A stretch of 64,000 nt of DNA from Synechococcus sp. KORDI-49 (GCF_000737575.1 NZ_CP006270.1:561163-625162), one strand, 5' to 3'. Positions 17,727 through 28,369 are shown, counted from the first letter of the stretch. Notes: generated from the sequence alone by a model not told the origin. Made by a program: numbers and translations.

Positions 17727-18582
17727 CGGCCAGATACTCCCGGCAACGCTCGGCCACCCGTTCAGGCTGATCGAGATGGGGCAGGTGGCCGCAGAACTCG
17801 AAGGTCTCCACCGGACGCTTGAGCAGATCGAGCACCGCCTGTTTCAGACGCGGGCGAAGGATACGATCCTGCGCTCCCCAGATCACATGCAGCGGTTGAT
17901 CCGGCAGGGGTTCGCCGCAACCGGCGAACCCACCGCTGCGCGCGAAGGCCGCCAGCGCATCCGCCCAGCCCGGGACCTGCAGATGCAGTGAAGCGATCTG
18001 TTCCTCCGGTGCGCCGACCGAAGCCGCTGGATCAGCAAAGGCCTGAGAGCAGAGACCCCGGCGCACGCCGGGACGGGAGAGAAACCAGACTCCGAGCCGA
18101 TCCAGCACGGGGGGAAGCGGCATGGGCCGGCCGCTGAGACCGGCGGGAGCCAGCAGCAGCAGCTGACGGATTCGCTCCGGGTGGCGTCGGGCCAGCTCGA
18201 CGGCGACAGCTCCACCCATCGATGCTCCGATCAGCCCCACGGACGATGGCGGCAGACGTTCCAGCAGCGCATCAAGATGACGCAGCACCGGCTCCGGGCC
18301 ATAGCTGGCCCCGGAAGGCCGGGGGGAGAAACCGAAGCCGAACAGATCGGGGATGAACAGCTGAAACCGATCACTCAGCTGCGGTGCCAGGCGACGGAAT
18401 TCCAGGAAACTGCTGTCGAAACCATGCAGCAGCAGCAGGGGTGGCCCCTCTCCGAGCACCGCCACCGGGAAGGGTTGATCACTTTCGAGACCAGGCAGAA
18501 GCCACCACTGAACGGTTCCCGCCAGATCGCGTGCGCGCGGATCGAGCAGAGTCGGTCGGAGCTGGTCCAGCAGCTGGTTCAA
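17719..18582 (-). CDS. Alpha/beta hydrolase
   Basis: 287 residues from TTG 18582, which overlaps the stop of the upstream dehydrogenase gene (TTGA). The frame is open further upstream, but that part lies inside the dehydrogenase gene. Motifs are the oxyanion region LLLLHGFDSSFLEFRRL, the nucleophile elbow GASMGG with Ser, the acid region VIWGAQDRI, and the His in CGHLPHLDQPE. The substrate is unknown. Such enzymes near lipid-related genes may be esterases or lipases, but that is inference. Confidence 0.85.
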   Translation of the reverse strand: MNQLLDQLRPTLLDPRARDLAGTVQWWLLPGLESDQPFPVAVLGEGPPLLLLHGFDSSFLEFRRLAPQLSDRFQLFIPDLFGFGFSPRPSGASYGPEPVLRHLDALLERLPPSSVGLIGASMGGAVAVELARRHPERIRQLLLLAPAGLSGRPMPLPPVLDRLGVWFLSRPGVRRGLCSQAFADPAASVGAPEEQIASLHLQVPGWADALAAFARSGGFAGCGEPLPDQPLHVIWGAQDRILRPRLKQAVLDLLKRPVETFEFCGHLPHLDQPERVAERCREYLAGV

Positions 18583-19679
18583 GAGGAGAGAAGGCTGGGT
18601 TCGGCCGCACCCACCAGTGCTTCCAGCAGGGCGCCAGGGCTCACAGTGAAGGGGAGATGGTGCAGGTCTGATCCCTCGCGGCAGGCGAACTGACACACCC
18701 GCTGAAGGTCACTGAGGCTGGCACCCGCGAGTCCGAGGTCATCGAGAGTGACAGGAAGACCCAGCTCCCGCAGCAGCGGGAGCAGCTGACGGTGGGCCTG
18801 GCCAGCGAGCCGATTCCCGCCCAGCCGCTCCTCAAGACGAAGTTGAACAAGGATGCCGAAACCCACTTTCTCGCCGTGGAGCACTCCGTGGCAATCGGGC
18901 AGCAGGGTGAGGCCGTTGTGAACAGCGTGGGCGGCGACGGTCCGGCAGCGGGCACCCCCCAGTCCACCGATCACGCCGGCCGTGAGAGCACAGGCTTCTG
19001 CCGTTCTCACCCATGCTGAACCGGTCGGGTCCTGCAAGGCCTTCGCGCCATCGATCATCAGCTGATCTCTGAGCACTCTCGCCATCTGAACGGCCTGCTG
19101 CACGAGCCCGTCGCTGCTGTCACCACTGCTGACAGAGGCTTCGTACCACTTCGCCAGCGCATCGGCGATCCCGCTGGCCAGGGTGCGGGGGGGAGCCTGA
19201 CGAACCAGGTCGTGATCGAACACAAGAAGATCCGGACAGCGCTCCAGAGCCACATCGCCCTGAAAGGCACCCTCCGGTGAATAGAGGTTGGCCAGAGCGG
19301 TCCAGCCGGCACAGGTGGCAGCACTCAGAGGGACGGTGATGCAGGCAAGGCCGAGCCGGGAAGCCAGCAACTTGCCGGCATCCAGCACCTTGCCGCCTCC
19401 TGCGGCGATGACGGCATCACAACCGGCGGATTCAACCGCAAGCCGCTGCAGGTCGACTTCACAGCAATCGAAGTCCAGTTCAACGGAACGGGTCGGCAGG
19501 CCGGCAGCCTCAAGATCCCGTTCGAGACATTCTCTGAGCCGGGCTGTTGCCCCGCTGCGTCCGAGCAGCAGGGGAGCCGAGCTCAGAGCGGCTATGCGAG
19601 GCAGAGCATCCGACCAGGCACCATCCCCCCGCAGCACCGCAGCTGGGGCGATGGCGTGGGTTGAGATGGAACCGACCAT
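18579..19679 (-). CDS. Iron-containing alcohol/glycerol dehydrogenase family protein
   Basis: 366 residues, GldA-like. Visible features are the NAD-binding AVIAAGGGKVLDAGK, the metal-binding region VAAHAVHNGL with its His residues, and GVLHGEKVGFG with the third ligand. It is probably cytoplasmic and NAD-dependent, oxidising glycerol or a related polyol. The ATG overlaps the clpC stop by one base (TGATG), so translation is coupled to clpC. The substrate is not determined. Confidence 0.85.
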   Translation of the reverse strand: MVGSISTHAIAPAAVLRGDGAWSDALPRIAALSSAPLLLGRSGATARLRECLERDLEAAGLPTRSVELDFDCCEVDLQRLAVESAGCDAVIAAGGGKVLDAGKLLASRLGLACITVPLSAATCAGWTALANLYSPEGAFQGDVALERCPDLLVFDHDLVRQAPPRTLASGIADALAKWYEASVSSGDSSDGLVQQAVQMARVLRDQLMIDGAKALQDPTGSAWVRTAEACALTAGVIGGLGGARCRTVAAHAVHNGLTLLPDCHGVLHGEKVGFGILVQLRLEERLGGNRLAGQAHRQLLPLLRELGLPVTLDDLGLAGASLSDLQRVCQFACREGSDLHHLPFTVSPGALLEALVGAAEPSLLSS

Positions 19680-22210
19680 CAGACGCCGGCGCCGGCGAGC
19701 TGAGGTGTCGCTTCGGCACGTCCCATGTGACGCACCACCACCTTCTTGTTCTCATCCACATCCACCTCAGCGTGATCGCCGTCCTTGATCCGTCCGGAGA
19801 GCACCTCTTCGGCGAGGGAATCCTCGAGCAGACGCATCACAGCGCGACGCAGGGGCCGGGCGCCGTAGGCCGGGTTGTACCCCTCTTCCACAAGACGCTC
19901 CTTGAAGGCATTGGAGACGGTGAGCGTGATGCCCTTCTCGCCCATGCGACCGAACACCTCCTTGAGCATGATCTCTGCGATCTCCTTGACCTCGTCGCGG
20001 CTGAGCTGACGGAAGACGATGATCTCGTCGAGACGGTTGAGGAATTCGGGGCGGAAGTACTGCTTGAGCTCCTCGTTCACCAGGGAGCGGATCCGGGTGT
20101 ACTGAGACTCCTCGGCGCTCTCGCCGGAGAACTCGAAACCGAGGCCACCGCCACCTTTCTCAATCACCTTCGAACCGATGTTCGAGGTCATGATGATCAG
20201 CGTGTTCTTGAAATCGACGGTGCGACCTTTGGAATCGGTCAGCCTGCCATCCTCAAGCAGCTGAAGCAGCAGGTTGAACACATCCGGGTGAGCCTTCTCG
20301 ATCTCGTCAAAGAGAACGACGGTGTACGGACGGCGACGCACGGCTTCGGTGAGCTGTCCGCCCTCGTTGAATCCCACATAGCCAGGAGGGGAGCCGATCA
20401 GCTTGCTGACCGTGTGGCGCTCCATGAACTCGGACATGTCGAGGCGGATCATCGCCTCTTCGCTGCCGAAGAAATAGGTGGCCAGAGCCTTGGTCAGTTC
20501 CGTCTTTCCGACCCCGGTGGGGCCGGAGAAGATGAAGCTGGCAATCGGTCGATTGGGATTCTTAAGGCCGACGCGAGCTCTGCGGATCGCCTTGGAGACA
20601 GCCTTGACCGCTTCGTCCTGGCCGATGAGGCGCTGGTGGAGGGTCTCCTCCATGTTCAGCAGTTTCACGGACTCGCTCTCGGTGAGCTTCTGAACCGGAA
20701 CACCGGTCCAGGAAGCAACGATGTGGGCGATGTCCTCCTCATTGACCATGGGGGACGACTCGGAAGCCTCAGGAACCTGACTTTCAGAGGAGGCCTCCGG
20801 ATCAGGGCTGGCTTCGACACGGTTGTTCTGAAGCAGGGTGCGGATCTGTTCGCGCAGTTCCACTTCCTTTTCGCGCAGCTCTCCGGCCTTGGTGAAGTCC
20901 TGATCGCGAACGGCTTCCTCCTTCTGTTTCTGGACGGAACGCAGTTCCTTGTCGACTTCCTTCGCTTCAGGCGGAAGCTTCGAATTGAGCAGTCGCACCC
21001 GTGATCCAGCTTCGTCGATCAGATCGATGGCCTTGTCCGGAAGAAAACGATCGGAGATGTAGCGGTCGCCGAGTGTGGCGGCGGCGACGAGAGCGTCATC
21101 GGTGATCTTGAGGCGGTGATGCTGCTCGTAGCGCTCACGCAGCCCCCGAAGGATCTCGATCGTGTCGACGATGGAGGGCTCTCCCACCGTGACCGGCTGG
21201 AAGCGACGCTCGAGAGCTGCATCCCGTTCGATGTGCTTTCGGTACTCGTCAAGGGTGGTGGCGCCGATGCACTGGAGCTCTCCGCGGGCCAGAGCCGGCT
21301 TGAGGATGTTGGCGGCGTCGATGGCTCCCTCGGCGGCTCCAGCCCCGATCAGGGTGTGCACCTCATCGATCACCAGGATCACGTTCCCGGCGGACTTGAT
21401 CTCTTCCATGATCTTCTTGAGGCGTTCCTCGAACTCACCCCGGTACTTGGTCCCTGCCACCAGCAGGCCGATATCGAGGGTGAGAACGCGCTTGTCTTCG
21501 AGGATGTCAGGGATCTCACCCTGCTGGATCCGCTGGGCGAGCCCCTCGGCGATGGCGGTCTTGCCCACGCCGGGCTCACCGATCAACACCGGATTGTTCT
21601 TGGTGCGGCGACCGAGGATCTGAATCACACGGTCGATCTCGTTATGTCGGCCGACCACAGGATCCAGCTTGGCCTCCCCTGCGAGCTGGGTGAGATTGCT
21701 GCCGAATTCATCCAGGGTTGGCGTCTTGGTGGAACCCTTGGCGCCGCCGCCACCGCCACCGGCAGAGACCTCTGCCGTCTCACCCAGCATGCGGATGACC
21801 TGCGTGCGGACCTTGGCCAGATCGACACCGAGGTTTTCCAGCACCCGTGCAGCGACGCCCTCGCCTTCACGGATGAGTCCAAGCAGCAGATGTTCCGTGC
21901 CGATGTAGTTGTGGCCCAGCTGACGGGCCTCCTCCAGGGAGAGCTCCAGCACCCGCTTCGCACGGGGCGTGAACGGGATCTCAACGGCGACGAAGCCCGA
22001 ACCCCGTCCGATGATCTTCTCCACCTCGACGCGGGCATCCTTGAGGTTCACGCCCATCGACTTGAGAACCTTGGCTGCGACTCCGGTGCCTTCACCGATC
22101 AGTCCCAGAAGGATCTGCTCGGTTCCCACGAAGTTGTGACCCAGGCGACGGGCCTCCTCCTGGGCCAGCATGATCACCTTGATGGCCTTCTCAGTAAATC
22201 GTTCGAACAT
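19679..22210 (-). CDS. clpC: Clp protease ATP-binding subunit ClpC
   Basis: 843 residues. Two Clp_N repeats ([20 protein letters not shown], with a second copy near residue 85) are followed by AAA+ domain 1 with GEPGVGKT and the Asp-Glu of [15 protein letters not shown]-type middle coiled coil comes next ([18 protein letters not shown]), then AAA+ domain 2 with GPTGVGKT and [13 protein letters not shown]. It is the essential Hsp100 chaperone of cyanobacteria and plastids and feeds substrates to ClpP/R. It is the first gene of a four-gene coupled chain. The 194 bp upstream are more AT-rich than their surroundings and probably hold its promoter. Confidence 0.96.
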   Translation of the reverse strand: MFERFTEKAIKVIMLAQEEARRLGHNFVGTEQILLGLIGEGTGVAAKVLKSMGVNLKDARVEVEKIIGRGSGFVAVEIPFTPRAKRVLELSLEEARQLGHNYIGTEHLLLGLIREGEGVAARVLENLGVDLAKVRTQVIRMLGETAEVSAGGGGGGAKGSTKTPTLDEFGSNLTQLAGEAKLDPVVGRHNEIDRVIQILGRRTKNNPVLIGEPGVGKTAIAEGLAQRIQQGEIPDILEDKRVLTLDIGLLVAGTKYRGEFEERLKKIMEEIKSAGNVILVIDEVHTLIGAGAAEGAIDAANILKPALARGELQCIGATTLDEYRKHIERDAALERRFQPVTVGEPSIVDTIEILRGLRERYEQHHRLKITDDALVAAATLGDRYISDRFLPDKAIDLIDEAGSRVRLLNSKLPPEAKEVDKELRSVQKQKEEAVRDQDFTKAGELREKEVELREQIRTLLQNNRVEASPDPEASSESQVPEASESSPMVNEEDIAHIVASWTGVPVQKLTESESVKLLNMEETLHQRLIGQDEAVKAVSKAIRRARVGLKNPNRPIASFIFSGPTGVGKTELTKALATYFFGSEEAMIRLDMSEFMERHTVSKLIGSPPGYVGFNEGGQLTEAVRRRPYTVVLFDEIEKAHPDVFNLLLQLLEDGRLTDSKGRTVDFKNTLIIMTSNIGSKVIEKGGGGLGFEFSGESAEESQYTRIRSLVNEELKQYFRPEFLNRLDEIIVFRQLSRDEVKEIAEIMLKEVFGRMGEKGITLTVSNAFKERLVEEGYNPAYGARPLRRAVMRLLEDSLAEEVLSGRIKDGDHAEVDVDENKKVVVRHMGRAEATPQLAGAGV

Positions 22211-22404
22211 CGTCGAGGCCGATGCGTAAGTCTTCCCAAGCTATCAGGGTTGAGGGACCTCTGCGAGTGATTGTTTGATTCAGTGACTCACCAGTCTCTG
22301 ACTGGGCTTGTACAGCCAGAAATTAATAATGAACCCACCAAGATGTGCGGCTTTTTTGTCTTCCGAGGACGGGAAACCGAACATCATCTAGATCGGTCAG
22401 CTGG

Positions 22405-22890
22405 CTACTCCGTTGGCGTGAGCCGACACCACTGGATCAGGGCATCTCGGCCATCTCGGTAGTAGTTGGGGCGGCGACCGGCGATCTGGAATCCATGGGA
22501 GTCGTAGAGACCGACAGCGGCAGTGTTGTCAGTGGAGACCTCCAGCGTGGCGTGCCGGGCCCCTTCCATCCGTGCCCGTTGCAACAGGGCGTCCAGCAGC
22601 GAACGGCCGAGACCGCAGCGGCGTCGACCCGGATCCACCGCCACCGCTGTGATGTGCAGCTCATCGACCACCAGCCAGCCACAGGCCAGACCCAGCAGGC
22701 GCTCCCCCTCGATCAGCCCAAGACACAGCCGTTGCGGCTCCTCCAGTTCACGGCGCCACTGCTCCTCGTTCCACAGTCCCCTCAGGCAGCGTTGATCCAG
22801 GTCGAGACAGGCGGACAACCAGGAGGTGTCGAGTTCGATGACGGTGATGGCTGAACCGTTCCGGGGAGCTCTGATTCCTACATTGCCCAT
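22405..22890 (-). CDS. rimI: Ribosomal-protein-alanine N-acetyltransferase-like GNAT
   Basis: 161 residues, GNAT fold. The acetyl-CoA loop is AVAVDPGRRRCGLGRSLLDALL; DELHIT precedes it, and ATLEVSTDNTAAVGLYDSHGFQIAGRRPNYY is the characteristic RimI C-terminal pattern. The ATG at 22890 is 15 bp from the divergent lysA start. The region 22211-22404 between it and clpC has no gene. Confidence 0.85.
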   Translation of the reverse strand: MGNVGIRAPRNGSAITVIELDTSWLSACLDLDQRCLRGLWNEEQWRRELEEPQRLCLGLIEGERLLGLACGWLVVDELHITAVAVDPGRRRCGLGRSLLDALLQRARMEGARHATLEVSTDNTAAVGLYDSHGFQIAGRRPNYYRDGRDALIQWCRLTPTE

Positions 22891-22905
22891 CTACGCCGGT
22901 CCGTT

Positions 22906-24285
22906 TTGACTCAGACCATCGCCAGCACAAGGCCCTACGAAGCGGCCCGGGATCCGAGCAGCCCCAACCGCAATCTCGCGCCCCTCACCACGGAGCTGGA
23001 TGACCAGGACAGGCTTCTCGTTGGCGGCTGCCTGCTGAGCGAACTGGCGCAGCGTTACGGGACACCGCTGTATGTCCTCGATGAGGTGACCCTGCGCAGC
23101 ACCTGCCGCGCCTACCGGGACGCCCTTCAACGGCACTACCCGGGAGAGTCGCTGCCGGTCTACGCCTCCAAGGCCAACAGCTCTCTGCTGATGAGCAGCA
23201 TCGCTGCGGCCGAGGGGCTGGGACTGGACGCCGTCTCCGCCGGTGAGCTGCTCACGGCGCTCCAGGGGGGCATGCCCGGTCGGCGGATGGTGCTGCATGG
23301 CAACAACAAGAGCGATGAGGAACTGCTGCTCGCCTACGACAACGACGTGACGATCGTGGTGGACAACCAGCACGACCTCGAGCGGCTGGAGCAGCTGGTG
23401 CCAGCAGGCGGCGAACCGGCACGCCTGATGCTGCGCTTCACCCCGGGCATCGAGTGCCACACGCACGAATACATCCGCACCGGACATCTGGACAGCAAGT
23501 TCGGCTTCGATCCAGACCTGCTGGAGTCGGTGCTGAAGCAACTGGTCGGACAACCCTGGGCGCGACTGACCGGTCTGCATGCCCACATCGGATCTCAGAT
23601 CTTCGAGCTTGAGCCCCATCGCGACCTGGCCGCGGTGATGGCGGATGCCCTCGGCCTGGCCCGGCGGCTCGGCCACCCGGTGACCGATCTCAACGTGGGG
23701 GGTGGCCTTGGAATCCGCTATGTGGAAACCGATGACCCGCCGAGCATCGACCACTGGGTGAAGGTGGTGGCGGAGGGCGTTACCGCGGCATGCCGAGAAA
23801 GGGATCTGGAGCTTCCCCGTCTGATGTGCGAACCGGGGCGGTCTCTGGTCGCCACGGCAGGCATCACGCTTTACAGCGTGGGGTCTCGCAAGACGATCCC
23901 GGGAGTGCGCACCTACGTCGCCATCGACGGTGGCATGAGCGACAACCCACGGCCGATCACCTACCAGTCTCTCTACACCTGCTGCCTGGCGGACCGGCCC
24001 CTGGCGGAAGCCACTGAAACGGTGAACCTGGTGGGCAAGCACTGTGAGTCGGGCGACGTGCTGCTCAAGGACCTCAATCTGCCGACCACCAGCAGTGGCG
24101 ACATCGTCGCGGTGTTCGCCACCGGTGCCTACAACGCGTCGATGAGCTCCAACTACAACCGCATCCCCCGCCCGGCTGCGGTGGTGGTGAATGACGGAGC
24201 GGCTGAGCTGGTTCAGAAGCGCGAGCAGCCGGATGACCTGCTGCGCTACGACGTGCTGCCGGAGCGCTTCCGAGCGGTACGTTGA
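22906..24285 (+). CDS. lysA: Diaminopimelate decarboxylase
   Basis: 459 residues from TTG 22906. This is the last step of lysine synthesis, in the cytoplasm. It is a PLP alanine-racemase-fold enzyme: the Schiff-base Lys is in LPVYASKANSS, the His in GLHAHIGSQI, GGGLGIRY binds the cofactor phosphate, and the CESGDVL segment supplies the active-site Cys. EPGRSLVATAG is also typical. It leads the run lysA-cdaA-uppS-bioB, with a 13-bp gap to cdaA. Confidence 0.94.
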   Translation: MTQTIASTRPYEAARDPSSPNRNLAPLTTELDDQDRLLVGGCLLSELAQRYGTPLYVLDEVTLRSTCRAYRDALQRHYPGESLPVYASKANSSLLMSSIAAAEGLGLDAVSAGELLTALQGGMPGRRMVLHGNNKSDEELLLAYDNDVTIVVDNQHDLERLEQLVPAGGEPARLMLRFTPGIECHTHEYIRTGHLDSKFGFDPDLLESVLKQLVGQPWARLTGLHAHIGSQIFELEPHRDLAAVMADALGLARRLGHPVTDLNVGGGLGIRYVETDDPPSIDHWVKVVAEGVTAACRERDLELPRLMCEPGRSLVATAGITLYSVGSRKTIPGVRTYVAIDGGMSDNPRPITYQSLYTCCLADRPLAEATETVNLVGKHCESGDVLLKDLNLPTTSSGDIVAVFATGAYNASMSSNYNRIPRPAAVVVNDGAAELVQKREQPDDLLRYDVLPERFRAVR

Positions 24286-24298
24286 TGGCAGCAGGGAG

Positions 24299-25138
24299 AT
24301 GGGCGGGGTGAACGTGCTGGCGGTGGTGGATCCGCGCCTTGTTCTCGACGTCCTGTTTGCCTCTGCAATCGGTTTTCTGCTGTTCTCGCGGGTCAACGAG
24401 GCCAGGACCCTCTGGCTGCTGCGCGGCTATCTGTTCCTCGTGGCCACCGCCTGGTTCGTGCAGCGGTTCGCCAACCTGCCGCTCACCTCGAAGCTGGTGG
24501 ATGCCCTCGTTCTCGCCTGCTCCCTGTCACTGGCGATTCTCTGGCAGGGGGAACTGCGTCGGCTGATGGAACTTCTGGGCACCGGCCGGCTTGCTGTGCT
24601 GCTGGGCAATCCCCAGAAGGAGTTCCGTGCCACAGCCGGCACCGTGGCCCACATCACCGACGCCGCAGGAAAACTCTCCCAGCAACGCCGCGGAGCCCTG
24701 ATCGTTGTCGATCTGGGCAGCGATCTGCGTCCGGAGGATTTCCTCAATCCAGGGGTGACCATCGGAGCCCAGCTCAGCCGGGAGCTGCTGCTCAACCTGT
24801 TCGCCGCCGACACACCGCTCCATGACGGTGCCGTGCTGGTGCGAGGCAATCGCATCGAGTCGGCCGGCGTCATTCTTCCTCTGTCCCGTCACAGCGTGAG
24901 CCGCTACGGCACACGCCACCTCGCGGCGCTAGGGATCACCGAACGCTTTGACCGCTGCATCTGCATCGTCGTCTCCGAGGAGACGGGCACCCTCTCCCTT
25001 GCCAATCAGGGCCGTCTGGAACGTCCGATCACCAGCAGTCGTCTGCAGGAGCTGCTGCGCGAATTGTTCAGCACGGCGGAGGCCCTGCCACCTGCACGAC
25101 GTACGGTGGGGAGCTCCCCGTCAGAATCGCTGTCTTGA
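24299..25138 (+). CDS. cdaA: Membrane diadenylate cyclase, CdaA type
   Basis: 279 residues from ATG 24299 with a GCAGGGAG ribosome-binding site. Three N-terminal membrane helices (residues 13-85) precede the DAC domain. The DGA motif is at 176-178 (PLHDGAVLV). The second motif reads GTRHLAALG at 204-212 instead of the usual GTRHRAA, so the final Arg of RHR is replaced by Leu. The product would be c-di-AMP, which governs osmotic and potassium balance. The stop overlaps the uppS start (TTGA). Confidence 0.88.
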   Translation: MGGVNVLAVVDPRLVLDVLFASAIGFLLFSRVNEARTLWLLRGYLFLVATAWFVQRFANLPLTSKLVDALVLACSLSLAILWQGELRRLMELLGTGRLAVLLGNPQKEFRATAGTVAHITDAAGKLSQQRRGALIVVDLGSDLRPEDFLNPGVTIGAQLSRELLLNLFAADTPLHDGAVLVRGNRIESAGVILPLSRHSVSRYGTRHLAALGITERFDRCICIVVSEETGTLSLANQGRLERPITSSRLQELLRELFSTAEALPPARRTVGSSPSESLS

Positions 25139-25917
25139 GCCGACCACCGGCTGCCAGCACCGACGCCGCTCCCCGTTCCGTCTGCCCGCCGGAGCTTGAG
25201 ATCGCTCGGCTTCCATCCCATGTGGCGGTGATCATGGACGGAAACGGCCGTTGGGCCGAGTCCCGCGGCCTGCCGCGGGTGATGGGTCACCGCGCTGGGG
25301 TGGAGGCCCTGAAATCGACGCTTCGCCTCTGCAGCGACTGGGGCATCAAGGCTCTCACCGCCTATGCCTTCTCCACGGAGAACTGGGCGAGGCCCGGCGA
25401 TGAGGTGAATTTCCTGATGACTCTGTTTGAACGCGTTCTCCAGAAGGAGCTGCGGTCGCTGGAGCAGGAACAGGTGCGCATCCGTTTCCTGGGCGATCTG
25501 GAAGGACTGCCGGAAAAACTGCAGGAGCTGATCGCCGATGCCACCGACCGGACGGCCGGCAACGATGGCATTCACTTCAACGTCTGCACCAATTACGGCG
25601 GACGACGCGAGCTGGTGCGCGCTGCCCAGAGGCTCGCCCAGCGGGCGGCAGATGGCGAGCTCGACCCCCTGCAAATCGATGAGAACAGCGTTGCGGCTGA
25701 GTTGTTCACCGCCGGCGAGCAGGATCCCGACCTGCTGATCCGCACCAGTGGTGAACACCGGATCAGCAACTTCCTGCTGTGGCAACTGGCCTACGCGGAG
25801 ATCCATGTCACCGACGTCTTCTGGCCTGATTTCGGCCCTGAAGCCCTGACCAGAGCCCTGCTGGACTATCAGAGCCGTCAACGCCGCTTCGGGGGCCTGG
25901 ATCCGATTTCGCCATGA
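25135..25917 (+). CDS. uppS: Isoprenyl transferase (undecaprenyl diphosphate synthase)
   Basis: 260 residues, cis-prenyltransferase. The catalytic Asp35 is in [42 protein letters not shown] and [22 protein letters not shown] complete the family set. It makes the lipid carrier for peptidoglycan and polysaccharides. It starts at a TTG inside the cdaA stop and ends overlapping bioB (ATGA). The N-terminal 25 residues are low-complexity and probably disordered. Confidence 0.95.
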   Translation: MSRPPAASTDAAPRSVCPPELEIARLPSHVAVIMDGNGRWAESRGLPRVMGHRAGVEALKSTLRLCSDWGIKALTAYAFSTENWARPGDEVNFLMTLFERVLQKELRSLEQEQVRIRFLGDLEGLPEKLQELIADATDRTAGNDGIHFNVCTNYGGRRELVRAAQRLAQRAADGELDPLQIDENSVAAELFTAGEQDPDLLIRTSGEHRISNFLLWQLAYAEIHVTDVFWPDFGPEALTRALLDYQSRQRRFGGLDPISP

Positions 25918-26906
25918 CGCTGACCCTGCGCCACGACTGGACCACCGAGGAAATCCTGGCCCTCCTCCGGCAGCCCCTGATGGAGCTGCTGTGGCAGGCC
26001 CAGGCCGTGCACCGGGAAGCCAACCCCGGTTACAAGGTGCAGTTGGCCTCGCTGCTGAGCGTCAAGACCGGGGGCTGCGAAGAGGACTGCGCCTATTGCT
26101 CTCAGTCGATCCACAACAGCAGCGACGTCACAGGCTTCGATGCTCAGATGCAGGTGGAGCCCGTGCTTCAGAGGGCACGGGCCGCGAAGCAGGCCGGTGC
26201 CGACCGCTTCTGCATGGGCTGGGCCTGGCGTGAGATCCGTGACGGCACCCCCTTCGAGGCGATGCTGGAGATGGTGAGGGGCGTGCGCGAGCTCGGCCTG
26301 GAAGCCTGCGTGACCGCAGGCATGCTCACCGACCGACAGGCGGAACGGCTCGCCGATGCCGGGCTCACTGCCTACAACCACAACCTCGACACCAGCCCCG
26401 AGCATTACGACCGGATCATCTCGACCCGCACGTACCAGGAACGGCTGGAGACCCTGCAACGGGTCAGGAAAGCCGGGGTGACCCTCTGCTGTGGAGGCAT
26501 CATCGGCATGGGCGAATCGCTGAGAGACCGCGCCTCAATGCTTCAGGTGCTGGCCGGCATGGATCCCCATCCGGAGAGTGTTCCGGTGAACGGTCTGGTG
26601 GCTGTGGAAGGAACGCCCCTACAGGACCAGGCTCCGTTCGAGCCACTGGACCTGGTTCGGATGGTGGCGACAGCGCGGATCCTGATGCCCCGCGCACGCG
26701 TGAGGCTCAGCGCCGGGCGTGAATCGATGAGCCGGGAAGCCCAGATCCTCTGCCTGCAGGCCGGAGCTGATTCGATCTTCTACGGCGACACCCTCCTCAC
26801 CACCGGCAATCCGGATGTGGAGGCCGACCGGCAGCTGCTCAGGGATGCAGGGGTGCAGGCCAACTGGCAGGAGAACGCGGAATCCCCCGTCAGCTGCGCT
26901 CCTTGA
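25914..26906 (+). CDS. bioB: Biotin synthase
   Basis: 330 residues, radical SAM enzyme that inserts sulfur into dethiobiotin. The [4Fe-4S] CxxxCxxC motif is at Cys55, Cys59 and Cys62 ([13 protein letters not shown]). Downstream are [24 protein letters not shown] and RLSAGRESM, where the Arg is a ligand of the [2Fe-2S] cluster. It begins inside the uppS stop codon. Confidence 0.96.
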   Translation: MTLTLRHDWTTEEILALLRQPLMELLWQAQAVHREANPGYKVQLASLLSVKTGGCEEDCAYCSQSIHNSSDVTGFDAQMQVEPVLQRARAAKQAGADRFCMGWAWREIRDGTPFEAMLEMVRGVRELGLEACVTAGMLTDRQAERLADAGLTAYNHNLDTSPEHYDRIISTRTYQERLETLQRVRKAGVTLCCGGIIGMGESLRDRASMLQVLAGMDPHPESVPVNGLVAVEGTPLQDQAPFEPLDLVRMVATARILMPRARVRLSAGRESMSREAQILCLQAGADSIFYGDTLLTTGNPDVEADRQLLRDAGVQANWQENAESPVSCAP

Positions 26907-26973
26907 GAGGCAACGCATTCGGGAGCCTGGCTTGCGCCCTGAGCTAAGACAGAACTGCATTCACTCCCCTGTC

Positions 26974-27225
26974 ATGCGTCCGTTCCTTCTGGCATTGCTG
27001 CCGATTCTGCTGGCTCCTGCAGCAGCTCTCGCTCAGAAGGAGATTCCCAAGGCTGCCGGTCATGACCAATGCCCCATGGGCTATGTGAACACCCTCGGCA
27101 CCACGTGTGTCTCGCCCGTCTACTACGAGGTGGCTCCCACCAACGGCGAGGCATGTCTGGAGGGGTGGGTGAACATCGGCGCCGGCTACTGCAAGAAGAA
27201 GAAGGGGCCCCTCGGAATCCTCTGA
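26974..27225 (+). CDS. Small secreted cysteine-containing protein
   Basis: 83 residues: a signal peptide (MRPFLLALLPILLAPAAALA) and a mature part of about 63 residues with four cysteines (DQCPMGY, TTCVSP, EACLEG, GYCKKKK) spaced as if in two disulfides. The C-terminus is basic (KKKKGPLGIL). I do not recognise a family; the spacing suggests a small disulfide-stabilised periplasmic or exported protein. It lies 67 bp after bioB. Confidence 0.65.
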   Translation: MRPFLLALLPILLAPAAALAQKEIPKAAGHDQCPMGYVNTLGTTCVSPVYYEVAPTNGEACLEGWVNIGAGYCKKKKGPLGIL

Positions 27226-27254
27226 ATCACGCCATCCCCCCGCGGAGTTCCGCC

Positions 27255-27497
27255 ATGCCGCGAGAGATTCCAGCCCAGGAGCAGTCACGCAAATGGTTTC
27301 GCAGCCATCTGCTCGGCCGTGAGGTGGAACTGCAGGATCTCTACGAACTTCCCCAGGGGGAGCTCGATCTGCTGATGGCCGAAACCGCCGAGATTCGGTC
27401 CGACCCCGAAAACCGCGCTCGCAGCCATGGACGCTGGTGCACGGCGGGTTATGTGCTGGAGCTGGCCCGGATTATCGATACCCGACGGGACAACTGA
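27255..27497 (+). CDS. Conserved cyanobacterial small protein (80 aa)
   Basis: 80 residues, hydrophilic and mostly helical (AQEQSRKWFRSHLLGREVEL, then DLLMAETAEIRSDPENRARS and RWCTAGYVLELARIID). No membrane segment or known motif is visible. The stop overlaps the start of the PfkB gene (TGATG), so the two are coupled. Confidence 0.65.
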   Translation: MPREIPAQEQSRKWFRSHLLGREVELQDLYELPQGELDLLMAETAEIRSDPENRARSHGRWCTAGYVLELARIIDTRRDN

Positions 27498-28369
27498 TGT
27501 TGATGCAAGCCGCATCCGGCCTCCCGCCGGTGAAGCTGGCAGTGATCGGCCATCAGGAATGGGTGACTTTCCTTCAGGTCGATGCCCTGCCTCGGCCGGG
27601 ATTGATCAGCCGGGCCGCCCGCAGTCTGGAGGAACCGGCTGGAGCCGGTGCCGTTGTGGCGGTTCAGCTGGCACGGCTGACAGGAACCACGGTGCCTTTT
27701 TTCACGGCCCTCGGTCGCGATGCGATCGGACGACGGAGTGTGGAGCGATTACGGGAACTTGGAGTGGATCCTCACGTGGCCTGGCGAGATCAGCCCAGCC
27801 GCCGCGGCCTCAGCCTCGTGGACCACACCGGTGATCGGGCGATCACGGTGATCGGCGAACGACTGACGCCGACGGCAGAGGATTCCCTGCCCTGGGAGCT
27901 GCTGCAGGATTGTGATGGCGTGTTCGTCTCCGCGACGGATGCCGATGGCCTTCGCCGTGCCCGGGCTGCCAGGGTGCTGACGGCAACACCACGGCTGCGC
28001 CTGCCCGTCCTGCAGGGAGCCGCCGTCCAACTGGACGCCCTGATCGGCAGTGCCCTCGATCCGGGAGAACAGCTTCCTGAGGATGCTCTGGACCCCGCGC
28101 CAGCTCTGGTCATCGCAACGGAGGGAGCCGATGGAGGCTGGTTGCGGCCGGGTGGCCGCTATGCAGCCTCTGCACCCGATGCTCCTCTGGTGGAGTCCTA
28201 TGGGTGCGGCGACAGCTTCGCGGCCGGAGTCACGGCAGGACTCGCCGCGGGTTGGAGTGCCACGCGGGCCGTGAAGCTGGGAGCCAGCTGCGGGGCTGCG
28301 TGCGCCACACGATTCGGGCCCTACGGAACCACCAGCGTCATCAGCGCCGAAATCATCCGAAACCCATGA
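27497..28369 (+). CDS. PfkB-family carbohydrate kinase
   Basis: 290 residues. The N-terminal glycine-rich region of this family appears as EEPAGAGAVVAVQLARL, and the catalytic Asp and anion hole are in SYGCGDSFAAGVTAGLAAG near the C-terminus. It is a ribokinase-type cytoplasmic sugar or nucleoside kinase; the substrate cannot be inferred. The start overlaps the preceding 80-aa gene, and the stop overlaps trhO (ATGA). Confidence 0.88.
   Translation: MLMQAASGLPPVKLAVIGHQEWVTFLQVDALPRPGLISRAARSLEEPAGAGAVVAVQLARLTGTTVPFFTALGRDAIGRRSVERLRELGVDPHVAWRDQPSRRGLSLVDHTGDRAITVIGERLTPTAEDSLPWELLQDCDGVFVSATDADGLRRARAARVLTATPRLRLPVLQGAAVQLDALIGSALDPGEQLPEDALDPAPALVIATEGADGGWLRPGGRYAASAPDAPLVESYGCGDSFAAGVTAGLAAGWSATRAVKLGASCGAACATRFGPYGTTSVISAEIIRNP

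Noticed and set aside
19547-21004. A 485-codon plus-strand open frame
   Set aside because: It is antisense to clpC; no conserved domain is visible.
22211-22404. AT-richer gap between rimI and clpC with a CGGCTTTTTT run
   Set aside because: The T-run is on the plus strand, while both flanking genes are on the minus strand, and no stem precedes it. It is probably clpC promoter DNA.
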